DNA of 64,000 nt. Source: Caprella mutica (lineage: Eukaryota > Arthropoda > Malacostraca > Amphipoda > Caprellidae). The translations under genes and the position numbers were made by a program. The stretch spans positions 46,940-110,939 of the forward strand of contig CANNZV010003227.1 in assembly GCA_947561585.1 (NCBI GenBank). The letters run 5' to 3'. This document shows positions 60,037 through 64,000 of this stretch, piece after piece. The notes under the pieces are model-generated. The model worked only from the letters and a program-made list of their open reading frames with translations. It was not told the DNA's origin and did no database searches. The first letter of the stretch is position 1. Every line of letters starts with the position of its first letter.

Positions 60037-60134
60037 TGTAGAACGAAAATAAATCGAATTCACAGCTAATTTAACTTTTAATTGTGTTCAGATATCAACT
60101 CTATTTCAGTTTATAAATGGTATAACTACACAAG

Positions 60135-60745
60135 AAATTATGTTGGGGTCATATAAGATTAAGGTGGGTCCCCTCTTAATCTAAGATGTACGCACAATAG
60201 CTGAGTTTTTATCTTCCAGTACTCCACCATAACTGTGTTTTATTCTCCCAATATCCTACCATAACTGGGTTTTATTCTCCCAATGTCCCACTATAACTGG
60301 GTTTCAATCTCAAAATTCCCCACCATAACTGTGTTTTATTCTCCCAATGTCCCACTATAACTGGGTTTCAATCTCAAAATTCCCCACCATAACTGTGTTT
60401 TAATCTTCTATGGTCCCACCATAACTGTCTTTCAATCTATGGCCCCACTATAAGTGAATTTTAATCACCCAATGCCCCACCATAACTGTGTTACAATCTT
60501 CCAATACCCCACCATAACTCTGTTCAATCTCCCAATGCCCCACCATAGCTCTGTTCAATCTTCCAATGCCCCACCATAACTGTCTTTCAATCTATGGCCC
60601 CACTATAAGTGAATTTTAATCACCCAATGCCCCACCATAACTGTGGTACAATCTTCCAATACCCCACCATAACTCTGTTCAATCTCCCAATGCCCCACCA
60701 TAACTCTGTTCAATCTCCCAATGCCCCACCATAACTGTGTAGATC
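60135..60745 (-). repeat. 34-bp family array, locus 7 (diverged, inverted)
   Basis: One plus-oriented copy (AATTATGTTGGGGTCATATA) is followed by about 18 diverged copies in minus orientation, of type CCCCACCATAACTGTGTTTT with ATTCTCCCAATG. Within it a group of about six units (CTATGGCCCCACTATAAGTG...) is duplicated, seen at about 60438 and 60593. Confidence 0.88.
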
Positions 60746-61078
60746 TAATTTCACTCGGTCGCCACTTCAAACGGCAAGCAGTCCACAAATAGAGATATTC
60801 TGACGGTGTCACATCTACAATAGGTACTTAAGATCACGGATACACCGCATTGTGTATCACTGATACCTCTCAAATATCATGGATACACCGCATTGTTAGT
60901 GGTTTATTGATGGTACCTATGATACACTACATCATCACGCTTGTCTCACGTACAAAAGTGCTCTTGTGAACTCCCTAACGTGATGACTGCACGTATAACG
61001 GGTAATTATACATCTGTGGTACTTAAAATAGGTGACAAGAAGGTATCGGTACTGTTAGTAAGATTGGAGATTGTTATA
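60746..61078. other. Spacer with GATAC motifs
   Basis: 60830-60920 has repeated GGATACACCGCATTGT and GTGTATCACTGATACC, sharing the dyad of the 26-bp minisatellite. No gene seen. Confidence 0.5.
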
Positions 61079-64000
61079 TGATAGTACATCATCACAGTGA
61101 CTCTTTTCTCTGATAGTACATCATCACAGTGACTCTTTTCTCTGATAGTACATCATCACAGTGACTCTTTTCTCTGACATTACATCATCACAGTGACTCT
61201 TTTCTCTGATAGTACATCATCACAGTGACTCTTTTCTCTGATAGTACATCATCACAGTGACTCTTTTCTCTGATAGTACATCATCACAGTGACTCTTTTC
61301 TCTGATAGTACATCATCACAGTGACTCTTTTCTCTGATAGTACATCATCACAGTGACTCTTTTCTCTGATAGTACATCATCACAGTGACTCTTTTCTCTG
61401 ATAGTACATCATCACAGTGACTCTTTTCTCTGATAGTACATCATCACAGTGACTCTTTTCTCTGATAGTACATCATCACAGTGACTCTTTTCTCTGATAG
61501 TACATCATCACAGTGACTCTTTTCTCTGATAGTACATCATCACAGTGACTCTTTTCTCTGATAGTACATCATCACAGTGACTCTTTTCTCTGATAGTACA
61601 TCATCACAGTGACTCTTTTATCTGATAGTACATCATCACAGTAACTCTTTTCTCTGATAGTACATCATCACAGTGACTCTTTTCTCTGATAGTACATCAT
61701 CACAGTGACTCTTTTCTCTGATAGTACATCATCACAGTGACTCTTTTATCTGATAGTACATCATCACAGTGACTCTTTTCTCTGATAGTACATCATCACA
61801 GTGACTCTTTTCTCTGACAGTACATCATCACAGTGACTCTTTTCTCTGATAGTACATCATCACAGTGACTCTTTTCTCTGACAGTACATCATCACAGTGA
61901 CTCTTTTCTCTGATAGTACATCATCACAGTGACTCTTTTCTCTGATAGTACATCATCACAGTGACTCTTTTCTCTGACAGTACATCATCACAGTGACTCT
62001 TTTCTCTGATAGTACATCATCACAGTGACTCTTTTCTCTGATAGTACATCATCACAGTGACTCTTCTCTCTGACATTACATCATCACAGTGACTCTTTTC
62101 TCTGATAGTACATCATCACAGTGACTCTTTTCTCTGATAGTACATCATCACAGTGACTCTTTTCTCTGACAGTACATCATCACAGTGACTCTTTTCTCTG
62201 ATAGTACATCATCACAGTGACTCTTTTCTCTGACAGTACATCATCACAGTGACTCTTTTCTCTGATAGTACATCATCACAGTGACTCTTTTCTCTGATAG
62301 TACATCATCACAGTGACTCTTTTCTCTGACAGTACATCATCACAGTGACTCTTTTCTCTGATAGTACATCATCCATCACAGTGACTCTTTTCTCTGACAG
62401 TACATCATCACAGTGACTCTTTTCTCTGATAGTACATCATCACAGTGACTCTTTTCTCTGATAGTACATCATCACAGTGACTCTTTTCTCTGATAGTACA
62501 TCATCACAGTGACTCTTTTCTCTGACAGTACATCATCACAGTGACTCTTTTCTCTGATAGTACATCATCACAGTGACTCTTTTCTCTGATAGTACATCAT
62601 CACAGTGACTCTTTTCTCTGATAGTACATCATCACAGTGACTCTTTTCTCTGACAGTACATCATCACAGTGACTCTTTTCTCTGATAGTACATCATCACA
62701 GTGACTCTTCTCTCTGATAGTACATCATCACAGTGACTCTTTTCTCTGATAGTACATCATCACAGTGACTCTTTTCTCTGATAGTACATCATCACAGTGA
62801 CTCTTTTCTCTGACATTACATCATCACAGTGACTCTTTTCTCTGATAGTACATCATCACAGTGACTCTTTTCTCTGACAGTACATCATCACAGTGACTCT
62901 TTTCTCTGACAGTACATCATCACAGTGACTCTTTTCTCTGATAGTACATCATCACAGTGACTCTTTTCTCTGACATTACATCATCACAGTGACTCTTTTC
63001 TCTGACATTACATCATCACAGTGACTCTTTTCTCTGACATTACATCATCACAGTGACTCTTTTCTCTGATAGTACATCATCACAGTGACTCTTTTCTCTG
63101 ACATTACATCATCACAGTGACTCTTTTCTCTGACATTACATCATCACAGTGACTCTTTTCTCTGACATTACATCATCACAGTGACTCTTTTCTCTGACAT
63201 TACATCATCACAGTGACTCTTTTCTCTGACATTACATCATCACAGTGACTCTTTTCTCTGACATTACATCATCACAGTGACTCTTTTCTCTGACATTACA
63301 TCATCACAGTGACTCTTTTCTCTGACATTACATCATCACAGTGACTCTTTTCTCTGACATTACATCATCACAGTGACTCTTTTCTCTGACATTACATCAT
63401 CACAGTGACTCTTTTCTCTGACATTACATCATCACAGTGACTCTTTTCTCTGACATTACATCATCACAGTGACTCTTTTCTCTGACATTACATCATCACA
63501 GTGACTCTTTTCTCTGATAGTACATCATCACAGTGACTCTTTTCTCTGACATTACATCATCACAGTGACTCTTTTCTCTGACATTACATCATCACAGTGA
63601 CTCTTTTCTCTGACATTACATCATCACAGTGACTCTTTTCTCTGACATTACATCATCACAGTGACTCTTTTCTCTGACATTACATCATCACAGTGACTCT
63701 TTTCTCTGATAGTACATCATCACAGTGACTCTTTTCTCTAATAGTACATCATCACAGTGACTCTTTTCTCTGACATTACATCATCACAGTGACTCTTTTC
63801 TCTGACAGTACATCATCACAGTGACTCTTTTCTCTGACATTACATCATCACAGTGACTCTTTTCTCTGACATTACATCATCACAGTGACTCTTTTCTCTG
63901 ATAGTACATCATCACAGTGACTCTTTTCTCTGACATTACATCATCACAGTGACTCTTTTCTCTGACATTACATCATCACAGTGACTCTTTTCTCTGATAG
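61079..64000. repeat. 32-bp satellite, about 91 copies, runs off the window
   Basis: Unit TGATAGTACATCATCACAGT plus GACTCTTTTCTC, with TCACAGTGA as an internal palindrome. Copies are nearly identical. Three variants occur (TGATAGTA, TGACAGTA, TGACATTA); the first dominates to about 62950 and the third thereafter. One copy near 62370 carries a 4-base insertion (ATCATCCATCACAG). Confidence 0.98.

Overview
This is a fragment of an AT-rich animal nuclear genome, most likely an arthropod and probably an insect. The evidence is a LIM-homeodomain gene of the Lhx1/5 (Lim1) class broken by spliceosomal introns, very low gene density, many short non-autonomous DNA transposons (hAT-like, pogo-like, mariner-like), and tandem arrays filling roughly 20 kb of the 63 kb of called bases. 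There is a 970-base assembly gap. The species cannot be fixed from the sequence.

Genes. The only gene I can support firmly is Lim1 on the minus strand. Exon 1 (9478 down to 9294) carries LIM domain 1, exon 2 (795-575) carries LIM domain 2, and exon 3 (246 to beyond base 1) begins the Ser/Thr/Pro-rich acidic linker. The homeodomain must lie to the left of the window. Both splice junctions keep the reading frame and use good donor and acceptor sites. Intron 1 is about 8.5 kb and full of repeats. GC boxes and an inverted CCAAT box upstream of exon 1 look like its promoter. A possible first coding exon of a plus-strand gene ends at a strong donor at 33187, but no second exon could be found.

Repeats, left to right. 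Intron 1 of Lim1 holds a 26-bp palindromic minisatellite (3.5-4.4 kb), a 23-bp array and several MITEs. From 12.5 to 22 kb lie satellites of 71 bp, 62 bp and about 21 bp. The gap (22.4-23.4 kb) begins inside a MITE. From 24 to 32 kb come short arrays of 22, 30, 34 and about 60 bp. The 32-36 kb stretch is mostly unique. From 37 to 42 kb lie arrays of 45 bp, 140 bp (higher order), 26 bp and 32 bp. From 42.7 to 48.4 kb there is a 55-bp satellite, a complete 719-bp hAT element with an 8-bp target duplication, and a 27/28-bp satellite. From 48.6 to 60.7 kb, arrays of one 34-bp family in both orientations alternate with copies of one MITE family. The window ends inside a 32-bp satellite (61.1 kb onward).

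How it fits together. Two dispersed families dominate. One is a TA-flanked MITE with ends GGGTAAGTT, about 20 copies, many with a 34-bp perfect palindrome in the centre. The other is a 34-bp minisatellite at eight loci whose arrays usually face an inverted copy of the same unit, as if one arm of a fold-back element had expanded. A 55-bp satellite similarly matches the head of a dispersed element seen once at 58.2 kb. The most interesting reading of the window is that tandem satellites are growing out of ends and palindromes of small transposons; this is inference from sequence similarity. No tRNA, rRNA or CRISPR was found.
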